A DNA stretch of 64,000 bases from Stenotrophomonas maltophilia (GTDB taxonomy: Bacteria; Pseudomonadota; Gammaproteobacteria; Xanthomonadales; Xanthomonadaceae): contig FOZF01000004.1 in assembly GCA_900113425.1 (NCBI GenBank), positions 62,001-126,000 on the forward strand, given 5' to 3'. Positions within the stretch are counted from its first letter, which is position 1. The number at the start of each line of letters is the position of its first letter. The notes under the pieces are model-generated. The model saw only the letters and a program-made list of their open reading frames with translations, made no database searches and was not told the origin of the DNA. The position numbers and the translations under genes were made by a program. Positions 6,546-15,028 of this stretch are shown piece by piece.

Positions 6546-7300
6546 TCAAGTCGTTGCTGCAGTGGCTGCGGCCCGCACCGCGGCCGATCGAAGACGCGTA
6601 CTGGGATGAGGCCTGCCGCCGTGCGGCATGGCTGCAGGGGCTTTCCGACGAACGACGCGCCCGGCTGCGCACGCTGGCGGCGCGCTTCCTGCATGAGAAG
6701 ACCATCACCCCGATCGGCAACCTGCAGCTGCAGGCCGCCGACGGCGTGCTGCTGGCGGCCCTGTGCTGCCTGCCACTGCTGGAGTTCGGCGAGGTGGGGC
6801 TGCAGGGCTGGTCGCAGCTGATCGTGTACCCCGACGCATTCCGCGTGCATCGCAGCCACATGGATGCGGCGGGCGTGCTGCATGAATGGGATGACGAGCT
6901 GATCGGCGAATCGTGGGACAGCGGGCCGTTGATCCTGTCCTGGGCCGATGTGCAGGCCGATCTGGCCGCACCGCACGAGGGCTACTGCGTGGCCGTGCAC
7001 GAGATGGTGCACAAGCTCGATGCGCTTGACGGCGCGATGGACGGCACACCGCCGCTGCCGCGTGCGTGGCAACGCGAGTGGGCTGCTGTCTTCCAGCAGT
7101 CCTACGATGCGTTCTGCGCGCAGGTGGATGCCGGCCAGCAGACGCTGATCGACCCGTATGCCGCCGAAGCACCGGAGGAGTTCTTCGCGGTCGCCAGCGA
7201 GTACCACTTCTCCGCTCCGGACGTGCTGGCCGAAGCGCTGCCCGATGTCGCCGCGCATCTGCGGCGCTTCTATGGTGAACCGCCGGCGCTGGGCGGCTGA
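6512..7300 (+). CDS. mtfA: M90-family zinc metallopeptidase MtfA
   Basis: A protein of up to 262 aa with the M90 metalloprotease signature VAVHEMVHKLD (HExxH at about residues 163-167) and the downstream glutamate region EEFFAVASEYHF. In E. coli MtfA interacts with the repressor Mlc and affects glucose PTS expression; the peptidase activity is weak and the substrate in this genus is unknown. The only ordinary start in frame is GTG at 6512, inside the upstream gene, but the family usually begins at an IKSLL-type sequence, here at about 6542-6550, where only CTG is available. The N-terminus is therefore uncertain. Confidence 0.88.
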   Translation: MAQLPAGNVPLIKSLLQWLRPAPRPIEDAYWDEACRRAAWLQGLSDERRARLRTLAARFLHEKTITPIGNLQLQAADGVLLAALCCLPLLEFGEVGLQGWSQLIVYPDAFRVHRSHMDAAGVLHEWDDELIGESWDSGPLILSWADVQADLAAPHEGYCVAVHEMVHKLDALDGAMDGTPPLPRAWQREWAAVFQQSYDAFCAQVDAGQQTLIDPYAAEAPEEFFAVASEYHFSAPDVLAEALPDVAAHLRRFYGEPPALGG

Positions 7301-7315
7301 GTCATGTCATCGGCT

Positions 7316-7338
7316 CGCCGGGCATGGCCCGGCGCTAC
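7316..7338 (-). repeat. SMAG-type REP palindrome
   Basis: A 23-nt element that begins GTAGCGCCGGGC on the minus strand and folds with CCGGGC/GCCCGG arms around AT. This is the GTAG-headed REP pattern of Stenotrophomonas. It lies between the convergent mtfA and phoQ genes. Confidence 0.85.
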
Positions 7339-7377
7339 CTGCATTCGCGTAGACCGGTGGATCGAAGCAGGCCCGCC

Positions 7378-8802
7378 TTACGGGCCCGGCGGCAGGCGTA
7401 CTTCGAAGCGGGCGCCTTCCAGTTCGCTGGAACGGCCGACCGCCAGTTCGCCGCGGTAATCCTTGATCAGATCCTGCACGATCGACAGGCCGATGCCGTG
7501 GCCCTGCACGCGTTCGTCGCCACGTACGCCACGCTGCAGCACCTTGCCGATGTCGTCCGGCGCGATGCCCGGGCCGTCGTCGTCCACGGCCAGCAGCAGG
7601 CCGGCGCGGCGTGCATTCGGTGCCGGCAGGGGCTGTGCGGTCAGCAGGACACGGCGCTTGGCCCACTTGAACGCGTTTTCCAGCAGGTTGCCCAGCAGCT
7701 CCTGCAGGTCACCCGGCTCGCCATGGAACCGTGCGGCCGGATCGATGTCGAATTCGCACAGCACGCCCTTGGCCGCATAGACCTTTTCCAGGCCCCGCAC
7801 GATCTCTTCGGCGTTGGACTCGATCGGCAACGGTGCGGAGAACAGCTTGTGGCCCGACGACGCCGCACGCGCCAGCTGATAGGACACCAAGTTGTTCATG
7901 CGTTGCAGCTGCACGTCCAGCTCTTCGCGCAGCGCGCCATCACCGGCACCGCTGTCCATCTGGGTGCGCAGCACCGCGATCGGCGTTTTCAGGCTGTGCG
8001 CCAGATCCGCCAGGGTATTGCGCTGGCGTTCGAGGTTCTCGCGCTCACTCTCGATGAAGGCATTGATGCTGTCGGTCAGCGGTTCCAGCTCGCGCGGGTG
8101 GCGCTCGCTCATGCGCTCGGTCTCGCCGCGCTGCACCTTGGTCAGCTCGGTGATCACGCGACGCAGCGGACGCAGGCTCCACTGCAGGATGACCGTCTGC
8201 AGCAGCAGCAGGATCAGGCCGATGCCACCCAGGTAGAACCAGACACGGCTGCGGAACACCCGCAGCTGCGCACCGAGCGCGCGCGAGTCTTCCATCACGT
8301 AGATGGTGTACGGGAACTCGGTGGCGGGATCGGCGTCGGCGTCCCACACCAGGCCCAGGCCGTAGCGGTATACCGAGCCCTGGCTGCCGTCGATCTGGAT
8401 CATCGGCAACGGGCCTTCGAACACCTCCTGGCGTGGCGCAAGCAGGCCGCCGCCGACGGTGGGCAGCATCGGGCCTTCGGCCGACATTGAATTGCCCTTG
8501 CCGTCGGGCATCACCACCTGCAGGTAGAGACCGCTGCCGGGCACGTCGAAGCGCGGGTCCGGTGGCTGCTCGCGGATGTACAGCGAACGGTCGCGGGTGA
8601 AGTCGATGCCGGCTGCATAGGCAGTGGCGTAGTTCTTCAGGCGCTCACGCAGGTTGGCCTTCGCCGTATCGGCGAAGGCGGCGTCGAGCGCGTAACCGGC
8701 CAGGGCCAGGAACGCGACCAGGCCCACGGACGCGGCGAACAGCTGGCGCGCCTGCAGGGAGCGCGGCCGCCAGCGTCGGAAGAACCACAGACGGCCGGAC
8801 AT
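7378..8802 (-). CDS. phoQ: Sensor histidine kinase PhoQ
   Basis: A protein of 474 aa. Transmembrane segments lie at about residues 20-42 and 187-208 and flank a periplasmic sensor domain of about 145 residues. A HAMP region follows, then the HisKA motif LADLAHSLKTPI with phosphoacceptor His269, the N box LLGNLLENAFKWAK, and the ATP-binding boxes DDDGPGI and GHGIGLSIV. PhoQ senses low divalent cations, antimicrobial peptides or acidity and phosphorylates PhoP. The gene begins 25 nt after phoP in the same operon. In this genus PhoPQ affects polymyxin tolerance, from established knowledge. Confidence 0.93.
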   Translation of the reverse strand: MSGRLWFFRRWRPRSLQARQLFAASVGLVAFLALAGYALDAAFADTAKANLRERLKNYATAYAAGIDFTRDRSLYIREQPPDPRFDVPGSGLYLQVVMPDGKGNSMSAEGPMLPTVGGGLLAPRQEVFEGPLPMIQIDGSQGSVYRYGLGLVWDADADPATEFPYTIYVMEDSRALGAQLRVFRSRVWFYLGGIGLILLLLQTVILQWSLRPLRRVITELTKVQRGETERMSERHPRELEPLTDSINAFIESERENLERQRNTLADLAHSLKTPIAVLRTQMDSGAGDGALREELDVQLQRMNNLVSYQLARAASSGHKLFSAPLPIESNAEEIVRGLEKVYAAKGVLCEFDIDPAARFHGEPGDLQELLGNLLENAFKWAKRRVLLTAQPLPAPNARRAGLLLAVDDDGPGIAPDDIGKVLQRGVRGDERVQGHGIGLSIVQDLIKDYRGELAVGRSSELEGARFEVRLPPGP

Positions 8803-8827
8803 CGTGCAATCGCCAGGGTGAGCCGGC

Positions 8828-9511
8828 TCAGCCCTCGTTGCGCGGGATCGCGAAACGGTAGCCGCGGCCGCGCACGGTCTCGATCGGCTTCAGCTCACCG
8901 TCCGGGTCCAGCTTCTTGCGCAGGCGACCGATGAACACTTCCAGCACGTTCGAGTCGCGGTCGAAGTCCTGCTGGTAGATGTGCTCGGTGAGGTCGGCCT
9001 TGGAGACCAGTTCACCGGCATGCATCATCAGGTACTCCAGCACCTTGTACTCGTAGCTGGTCAGGTCGACATTGCTGCCGGAAACGCTGACCGTCTGCGC
9101 GGCAAGATCCAGTGCGACCGGGCCGCATTCCAGCGTCGGCTTGCTCCAGCCGGCGGCGCGGCGCAGCAGCGCGTTGACGCGGGCCAGCAGCTCTTCGACG
9201 TGGAACGGCTTGACCAGGTAATCGTCGGCGCCCTGCTTCAGGCCCTCGACCTTGTCCTGCCAGCTCGACCGCGCGGTCAGGATCAGCACCGGGAACTTCT
9301 TGCCTTCGTCACGCAGCGCCTTGATCAGCTCCATGCCCGACATCTTGGGCAGGCCGAGGTCGATGATGCCGACGTCGAACGGTACTTCGCGCCCCATGTA
9401 GAGGCCTTCCTCGCCGTCCTGCGCAGCATCGACGGCAAAGCCTTCGCGCTTGAGCCGGGCTGCCAGGGTCTCACGCAGCGGGGCTTCGTCTTCGACCAGA
9501 AGGATACGCAT
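8828..9511 (-). CDS. phoP: Response regulator PhoP, OmpR family
   Basis: A protein of 227 aa. The receiver domain (residues 1-115) has the acidic pocket VEDE, phosphoacceptor Asp51 in IIDLGLPKMSG, Thr in LILTARSS and Lys in YLVKPF. The C-terminal winged helix (about 125-225) has the SYEYKVLEYLM and RDSNVLEVFIGRLRKKL segments that contact DNA. It works with PhoQ, encoded immediately downstream. A periplasmic-protein gene lies 73 nt upstream on the same strand and is probably part of the operon, as in other Xanthomonadaceae. Confidence 0.94.
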   Translation of the reverse strand: MRILLVEDEAPLRETLAARLKREGFAVDAAQDGEEGLYMGREVPFDVGIIDLGLPKMSGMELIKALRDEGKKFPVLILTARSSWQDKVEGLKQGADDYLVKPFHVEELLARVNALLRRAAGWSKPTLECGPVALDLAAQTVSVSGSNVDLTSYEYKVLEYLMMHAGELVSKADLTEHIYQQDFDRDSNVLEVFIGRLRKKLDPDGELKPIETVRGRGYRFAIPRNEG

Positions 9512-9584
9512 GAACTCTCCCTAGTGTCCTGGGTGTGGCCCGGAGGCCAGTGGGGTACGGGTTGATAGCGACAACTATCCCTGT

Positions 9585-9959
9585 TCAGGGGTTATCGCCG
9601 CGTAGTGAAGACATATCCGACCGCGGCGTGCGCGGCTGTGAACGCGACGGGGCGGGATCGTCCATGTAGCGGACCCGGCCCCGGTCATCCATGTACTTGA
9701 CCCGGTTGATGTCACGACCATCGAACGGCACCCGTTCGGCGCCCAGGATGTGGCCGCCGGTGGTGCGCTGCACGCGGCGCACGGCATCGGACAGCGAACG
9801 CTCGTCGCCACGGCCACCCCGCTCGCTCCGCTCCATCATCTCCGCCCGGCCGTGTTCCGCGCGCGGGGGCTGCTGTGCCATTGCCGACGACAGCGGCGCA
9901 GCCGCCAGCACCACGCAGGTGGCCAGGGCAATGCGGCAATGGAGGGGAGCGGAAGACAT
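9585..9959 (-). CDS. Periplasmic PepSY-like protein upstream of phoPQ
   Basis: A protein of 124 aa starting MSSAPLHCRIALATC; a longer frame begins at 9995. A signal peptide ends near AMAQQ (about residue 29). After a charged linker with many Arg and Glu residues, the segment LSDAVRRVQRTTGGHILGAE and GRDINRVKYMDDRGRVRYMDDP has the helix-strand-strand pattern of PepSY-like sensor or inhibitor domains. It precedes phoP by 73 nt on the same strand, so a role in PhoQ signal input or as a PhoP target is plausible but inferred. The C-terminal tail is rich in Ser, Arg and Pro. Confidence 0.7.
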   Translation of the reverse strand: MSSAPLHCRIALATCVVLAAAPLSSAMAQQPPRAEHGRAEMMERSERGGRGDERSLSDAVRRVQRTTGGHILGAERVPFDGRDINRVKYMDDRGRVRYMDDPAPSRSQPRTPRSDMSSLRGDNP

Positions 9960-10107
9960 CGATGCGATCCTAGCCGAGCACGGCGATTCGTTCAAAAGTC
10001 GTAAATCCGGGAACCGGGTACGGGACCCGGTCTTTACAATTCCTTTGCAAATTCTTGGTTTGGGGCAGTGAATCCGATCTGAACTTTTCCGGGCGAACCG
10101 CAGGTTT

Positions 10108-10123
10108 GTTCATCTAAGTGAAC
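10108..10123. promoter_or_regulatory. Inverted repeat in the promoter region of the phoP operon
   Basis: GTTCA-TCTAAG-TGAAC in the 212-nt gap between dusA and the operon. The symmetrical half sites suit a dimeric regulator. Whether it belongs to the phoP operon is inferred from position only. Confidence 0.3.
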
Positions 10124-10171
10124 ATTCGGGACGAATCGGCCGACGTTGTCAAGTCATAAATGTGACGGACG

Positions 10172-11203
10172 TCACGCAGCGGCACGGTCAGCGTCGCGCT
10201 CGGTGACGGCAAGGGCCTGTTCGACCAATGTCCAGTCGGCGCCTGGACGGTGCGCACCTTCGCTCAACACCTGCCGGAACGCGCGCCCACCGGGCTGCCC
10301 ATGGAACAGGCCCAGCAGGTGACGGGTGATGTGCTTCAGGGCCATGCCCTCGCCCAGACGGGCCTCGACATACGGGCGCAGCGCGCGCAGCAGGTCCGCG
10401 CGCGGCCGCAGCGGCGTACCGGTGTGCAGCGCTTCCAGCTGATGCAGCAGATAGGGATCGTGGTACGCGGCCCGGCCCAGCATCACGCCATCGACATGGC
10501 CGGCCTGGGCCTGGACGGCTTCCATGCTGGCCAGGCCGCCATTGAGCACCACCGGCAGCGCGGGCCGCTCCTGCTTCAGGCGGTAGGCCCAGTCGTACTT
10601 CAGCGGCGGAACCTCACGGTTCTCCTTGGGTGACAGGCCCTTCAGCCAGGCATTGCGCGCGTGCACCACCACCATCGCCGCACCGGCAGCGACCTGGCGG
10701 TCGACGAAGCTGGCGAACGCCTCGTACGCGTTGTCCTCATCCACGCCCAGACGGCACTTCACGGTCACCGGGATGTCGACCGCATCGACCATCGCGGCCA
10801 CGCAGTCGGCCACCAGCACCGGCTCGCGCATCAGGCAGGCACCGAAGCGGCCCGCCTGCACGCGATCGGACGGGCAGCCGCAGTTGAGGTTGACCTCATC
10901 GTAGCCCCAGTCCGCGGCGATGCGCGCGGCCTGCGCCAGCAGTGCCGGATCGCTGCCACCCAGCTGCAGGGCCAGCGGCTGTTCGCTGCGGTCGAAGCCG
11001 AGCAGGCGCTCGCGGTCACCATGGATGACCGCGTTGGCGTGCACCATCTCCGTGTACAGCCGCGCCCCGGGGGCCAGCACGCGGTGGAACACGCGGCAAT
11101 GGCGGTCCGTCCAGTCCATCATCGGGGCGACGGACAGGCGCAGGGAATCGGCGTAACGGGCGGTGGCGGACGTCATCGGGGCGTTGATCGTGGAGGCTGG
11201 CAT
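10172..11203 (-). CDS. dusA: tRNA-dihydrouridine(20/20a) synthase DusA
   Basis: A protein of 343 aa from the ATG at 11203; ATG codons at 11218 and 11176 are alternatives. The FMN-binding TIM barrel starts SVAPMMDWTDRHCRVFHR. The catalytic cysteine lies in NLNCGCPSDRVQAGRFGACL, the conserved lysine and arginine in VTVKCRLGVD, and the C-terminal helical domain includes HITRHLLGLFHGQPGGRAFR, the DusA-type tRNA-binding segment. It reduces uridines 20 and 20a in the D loop. It is a single gene transcribed away from the CDF transporter gene. Confidence 0.94.
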   Translation of the reverse strand: MPASTINAPMTSATARYADSLRLSVAPMMDWTDRHCRVFHRVLAPGARLYTEMVHANAVIHGDRERLLGFDRSEQPLALQLGGSDPALLAQAARIAADWGYDEVNLNCGCPSDRVQAGRFGACLMREPVLVADCVAAMVDAVDIPVTVKCRLGVDEDNAYEAFASFVDRQVAAGAAMVVVHARNAWLKGLSPKENREVPPLKYDWAYRLKQERPALPVVLNGGLASMEAVQAQAGHVDGVMLGRAAYHDPYLLHQLEALHTGTPLRPRADLLRALRPYVEARLGEGMALKHITRHLLGLFHGQPGGRAFRQVLSEGAHRPGADWTLVEQALAVTERDADRAAA

Positions 11204-11386
11204 TGCCAGTGAGATCAATAGTTTACACCGGGCTGCTGAATGGCGCCGGAGATCAGCCGATCGGCGGATTCGCCCGCAGCGCCCGCCCTATCCGCCCGCG
11301 GGTCAGGACCCGACGGTACGTACCAGACCCTCGCGGCGGCGAATCCGCGCACCGGGCAGCAGCGTGGCTGCGCTCTACAATGGCGC

Positions 11387-12343
11387 ATGGCTACCGCACG
11401 CCCCCACTTCTTCGACCCCACCACCGAACAGGGGGTGCTGCGCCTGTCGATTGCCGGTGCGTTGCTGCTGGCGCTGACTGCGGTGGTGTTCGGCCTGCTG
11501 GCCAATTCCTCGCTCATCATCTTCGATGGCATCTACGGGCTGATCGATGTGGTGATGACCTGGCTGTCGCTGCTGGTTGCGCGCCTGATCGCGCTGTCGA
11601 CCAACACCGATGCGCTGCAGTCGCGCCTCAACCAGCGCTTCACCATGGGCTTCTGGCACCTGGAACCGATCGTGCTGGGCGTTAGCGGCACGCTGATGAT
11701 CGGTGCGGCGCTGTATGCACTGGTCAATGCCGTGGACGCACTGATGTCCGGCGGCCGCCACATCGCGCTCGGGCCGGCGATGATCTTCGCCGCGCTGTCC
11801 CTGCTGGCCGAGGCGGCGCTGGGCGTGTTCGTGCTGCGTGCCAACCGCCGCATCGGATCGGAGTTCATCGCGCTGGACGCGAAGAACTGGATGATCGCGG
11901 CCAGCATGTCGGCCTGTTATCTGGTCGCCTTCCTGGGCGGCGCGCTGGTGCGTGGCACCGCGTGGGACTGGATCGGGCCGTACATCGACCCGGCCATCCT
12001 TGCCTTCGTCTGCGTACTGGTGATGATCGCGCCGCTGGGCACGGTACGGCGGGCATTGGCCGGCATCCTGCTGGTGACCCCGCCGGAGCTTCAGGCCCAC
12101 GTGGACGCGGTGGCACGCACGATCGTCGCCAGGCATGGCTTCGTCGAACACCGCAGCTATGTGGCGCAGGTGGGACGTGGCGAGCAGATCGAGCTGTTCT
12201 TCGTGGTCCCGGCCGATGACCCGCCGCGGCCCCTGCGGGAGTGGGACCAACTGCGTGACGAGATCGGCGATGCACTGGGCGAAGCCTCGCCGGACCGGTG
12301 GCTGACCATCATGTTCACCACCGATCGGGAATGGACGATCTAG
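11387..12343 (+). CDS. CDF-superfamily cation transporter with an atypical metal site
   Basis: A protein of 318 aa with about six transmembrane segments (residues 20-40, 48-66, 88-112, 125-143, 160-180 and 195-215) and a cytosolic C-terminal domain. The overall plan is that of cation diffusion facilitators (COG3965 type). The usual TM2 ligand pattern (H/D)xxxD reads DGIYGLID, so the first ligand is Tyr and only the flanking aspartates remain. The TM5 HxxxD pattern reads DAKNWMIAA, with no second aspartate. Metal specificity or transport activity may therefore differ from Zn/Cd exporters. The ATG at 11387 is chosen because upstream sequence lacks coding character. Confidence 0.82.
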   Translation: MATARPHFFDPTTEQGVLRLSIAGALLLALTAVVFGLLANSSLIIFDGIYGLIDVVMTWLSLLVARLIALSTNTDALQSRLNQRFTMGFWHLEPIVLGVSGTLMIGAALYALVNAVDALMSGGRHIALGPAMIFAALSLLAEAALGVFVLRANRRIGSEFIALDAKNWMIAASMSACYLVAFLGGALVRGTAWDWIGPYIDPAILAFVCVLVMIAPLGTVRRALAGILLVTPPELQAHVDAVARTIVARHGFVEHRSYVAQVGRGEQIELFFVVPADDPPRPLREWDQLRDEIGDALGEASPDRWLTIMFTTDREWTI

Positions 12344-12453
12344 ACCGGCAGGACGATCTGTCAAATTTCTCGGACGGTCTGTCACCCATCGTCCTTGGAA
12401 AGCGGGCAAAGTAGGCTCCAACGCACTACCACCCACCGACCAGGAGCATCCCG

Positions 12454-12879
12454 ATGTCCATCGAAAAGGTTCTGTATACCGCCCAGGCGACCTCCACCGG
12501 CGGCCGCGAAGGCCGTTCCGTCTCCTCCGACAACGTGCTCGACATCCAGCTGTCGACCCCGCGCGAGCTGGGCGGCGCGGGCGGCCCGGGCACCAACCCG
12601 GAGCAGCTGTTCGCCGCCGGCTACTCGGCCTGCTTCCTCGGCGCGCTGAAGTTTGTGGCCGGCCAGGCCAAGGTCGCGCTGCCGGCTGACACCACCGTGA
12701 CCGGCAAGGTGGGCATCGGCCAGATCCCGACCGGTTTCGGCATCGAGGCCGAGCTGACCATCAACGTGCCGGGCGTGCCGCGCGAGCAGGTTGAAGCGCT
12801 TGTGCAGAAGGCGCACATCGTGTGCCCGTACTCGAATGCCACCCGCGGCAACATCGACGTGACGCTGATCGTCGCCTGA
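12454..12879 (+). CDS. ohr: Organic hydroperoxide resistance protein Ohr
   Basis: A protein of 141 aa, the standard Ohr length. The two redox cysteines are at residue 60 ([10 protein letters not shown]) and 124 ([13 protein letters not shown]), which form the peroxidatic pair; NPEQLFAAG carries the conserved glutamate. Ohr is a dimeric thiol peroxidase that reduces organic and fatty acid hydroperoxides using lipoylated proteins. No OhrR-type MarR gene is adjacent, so its regulator, if present, is elsewhere. It follows the CDF transporter gene by 110 nt and is convergent with the valine operon. Confidence 0.95.
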   Translation: MSIEKVLYTAQATSTGGREGRSVSSDNVLDIQLSTPRELGGAGGPGTNPEQLFAAGYSACFLGALKFVAGQAKVALPADTTVTGKVGIGQIPTGFGIEAELTINVPGVPREQVEALVQKAHIVCPYSNATRGNIDVTLIVA

Positions 12880-12883
12880 CCGC

Positions 12884-12927
12884 AAAAAAAATGGGCGGAT
12901 GCCGGTCGAAACCAGGCATCCGCCCAT
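12884..12927 (-). terminator. Intrinsic terminator of the mms operon
   Basis: A 13-bp perfect stem, ATGGGCGGATGCC paired with GGCATCCGCCCAT, with an 11-nt loop. On the minus strand it is followed by a run of T residues (12884-12890), giving a canonical rho-independent terminator after mmsB. On the plus strand the T-run is lacking, so it serves ohr less well. Confidence 0.85.
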
Positions 12928-12971
12928 CCCACCCCGGGTGGGCCCCGGCACGCGGCCGGGGACGCATTCGC

Positions 12972-13862
12972 TTACTTCTCGCTGGTGATGAGCTGTACGA
13001 CGCTGGAGAAATCCAGCTTGCCGCGCCCGGCCTGGTGATTCATCGAATACAGGTTGCGGGCCACTTCACCCAGCGGGATCGAGGCGCCGACACTCATCGC
13101 CGCTTCCACTGCCAGGCCCATGTCCTTGAGCATCAGGTCGCTGCCGAAGCCACCGCTGTAGCCACGCGAGGCCGGCGCATTCTCCAGCACGCCCGGCCAC
13201 GGATTGCACACTTCGGTGGCCCAGCTGCGGCCGGTGCTCACCGCCATCATCTGCGACAGCACCTTCGGGTCCAGACCGTGCGCCACGCCCAGTGCGATGG
13301 CCTCGCCGGTGACGGCCATGATCACGCCCAGCGCCATGTTGTTGCACAGTTTGGCCACCTGGCCGGCACCACTGGCGCCGACGTGGAAGATGTTCCTGCC
13401 CATCGCCTGCAGTACCGGGCGCGCACGCTCCAGTGCATCCTCTTCACCACCGACGATGAAGGTGAGAGTGCCGGCCTGGGCACCGGCCGTGCCGCCGGAA
13501 ACCGGCGCATCGATCATCTGCAGGCCGCGTGCGGCAGCCGCTTCGGACACCTTGCGGGCGCTGGCCGGGGCGATCGTGCTGCAGTCGATGACCAGCGCAC
13601 CGGCCGGAATCGCGGCGAGAATGCCGTCATCGCCCAGGTACAGGCCTTCGACGTGGCGACTGGCCGGCAGCATCGAGATCACCACCTCGGCGTCGGCCAG
13701 GGTGTCACGTGCTGACGATGCGGCACTGGCACCGGCGTCGACGGCGGCCTGCACGGCGGCCGGCACCAGATCGAACACGCGCACGGTGTGGCCGTTCTTG
13801 ACCAGATTGGCGGCCATCGGGCCACCCATGTTGCCCAACCCAATGAATGCAATGCGGCTCAT
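12972..13862 (-). CDS. mmsB: 3-hydroxyisobutyrate dehydrogenase
   Basis: A protein of 296 aa. The N-terminal Rossmann domain has IGLGNMGGPMAANL, followed by the substrate-binding DAPVSGGTAGAQAGTL and the catalytic lysine region GASGAGQVAKLCNN. The C-terminal helical domain ends with a TSEK tail. It oxidises 3-hydroxyisobutyrate to methylmalonate semialdehyde with NAD, the fourth step in the branch encoded by this operon. It is the last gene, overlapping the CoA hydrolase gene by 4 nt and followed by an intrinsic terminator. Confidence 0.94.
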   Translation of the reverse strand: MSRIAFIGLGNMGGPMAANLVKNGHTVRVFDLVPAAVQAAVDAGASAASSARDTLADAEVVISMLPASRHVEGLYLGDDGILAAIPAGALVIDCSTIAPASARKVSEAAAARGLQMIDAPVSGGTAGAQAGTLTFIVGGEEDALERARPVLQAMGRNIFHVGASGAGQVAKLCNNMALGVIMAVTGEAIALGVAHGLDPKVLSQMMAVSTGRSWATEVCNPWPGVLENAPASRGYSGGFGSDLMLKDMGLAVEAAMSVGASIPLGEVARNLYSMNHQAGRGKLDFSSVVQLITSEK

Positions 13863-15028
13863 GCCAGGCTCCTTTCAGCGGCAGGGGTACCCAGGTCGAC
13901 CAGCGGATGCGCGGCATCGGCCCAGGGCGAAGCGAAGAACGTGTCGGCCCACAGGGCGCTGGCTTCAGCCAGCGTGGCCGGGTTCCACGACGGCGTGCGG
14001 TCCTTGTCGATCAGCAGCGCACGGATGCCTTCGGCGAAATCGCCGTGGGCAGCGCAGTGCAGGGCGACGATGTATTCCAGGCGGTAGACCGCAGCCAGAT
14101 CCTGGCCCGCGCTGCGGCGCTGCAGCTCGAACGCCAGCCGCGCCGAACCGGGCGCGCCGGCCGCGAGGGTCTTCTGGGCGGCCTGCAGCCAGGCATCGTC
14201 GGTCTGCAGGTGGGCAATGCCTTCGACGATGGCATCGAGGTCATCGCCCTCGCACAGTGCATCGACCTTCGCCGCGTTGGCCAGCAGCGGACCGGTCGCG
14301 GCATCGCTGGCGTGCGATTGCAGCAGGTGGCCCAAGCGCTCGTGGTTGCTCGCGGCGTCGCGCGACCAGGCCACCTGCAGCAGTGCGTCGAACACATCGC
14401 TGCGGCGTGCTTCGGCCACGTGCACGTCGGCCAGGCCGGCATAGATCGCATCACCGGGGTTGAGCAGGGCACCGGTCAAGGCCAGGAACAGGCCGCCGTT
14501 GCCCGGCACGCGCGGCAGCAGCCAGCTGCCACCCACGTCCGGGAACAGACCGACGGTGATCTCCGGGAACGCGAGCTTGGAGCGCTCGCTGACCACGCGG
14601 TGGCTGGCACCGGACATCAGGCCGATGCCCCCTCCCATGACGATGCCATGGCCCCAGCACAGGATCGGCTTGGCATAGGTGTGGATGAGGTAATCCACGC
14701 GGTACTCGACGTCGAAGAACTCGGCCGCGTAGTCGTTGTCGCGGATATCGCTGCGGCCAGCCTCACGGAACGCACGCATGCTCTGGTACAGGCTGTGCAG
14801 GTCACCGCCGGCGCAGAACGCCTTCTCACCGGCGCCCTGCAGCACCACCATCGCGATGCCATCGTCGTCGGCCCAGGCATTGAGCTGCTTCAGCAGCAGG
14901 TGCGCCATCGGCAGCGAGAAGCCATTGAGCGTGCGCGGCGCGTTCAGCGTGGCGATGCCGATGCGCGCGCCATTGCCGGCCACGCGCTCTTCGAACAGGA
15001 CCGGCGCTTCGTCGGCGACCGTGGTCAT
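13859..15028 (-). CDS. 3-hydroxyisobutyryl-CoA hydrolase
   Basis: A protein of 389 aa, longer than ordinary enoyl-CoA hydratases because of a C-terminal extension as in HIBCH. The crotonase oxyanion segments are AFCAGGDLHSLY and GHGIVMGGGIGLMSGASHRV, and the diagnostic FPEITVGLFPDVGGSWLLPR distinguishes CoA hydrolases from hydratases. It releases free 3-hydroxyisobutyrate from its CoA ester in valine breakdown. The start ATG at 15028 overlaps the end of the upstream hydratase gene by four bases; a longer open frame to 15466 is only shadow sequence of that gene. Confidence 0.92.
   Translation of the reverse strand: MTTVADEAPVLFEERVAGNGARIGIATLNAPRTLNGFSLPMAHLLLKQLNAWADDDGIAMVVLQGAGEKAFCAGGDLHSLYQSMRAFREAGRSDIRDNDYAAEFFDVEYRVDYLIHTYAKPILCWGHGIVMGGGIGLMSGASHRVVSERSKLAFPEITVGLFPDVGGSWLLPRVPGNGGLFLALTGALLNPGDAIYAGLADVHVAEARRSDVFDALLQVAWSRDAASNHERLGHLLQSHASDAATGPLLANAAKVDALCEGDDLDAIVEGIAHLQTDDAWLQAAQKTLAAGAPGSARLAFELQRRSAGQDLAAVYRLEYIVALHCAAHGDFAEGIRALLIDKDRTPSWNPATLAEASALWADTFFASPWADAAHPLVDLGTPAAERSLA

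Noticed and set aside
12343..12454. OhrR operator upstream of ohr
   Set aside because: No clear inverted repeat of the OhrR type was found, and no ohrR gene is adjacent.
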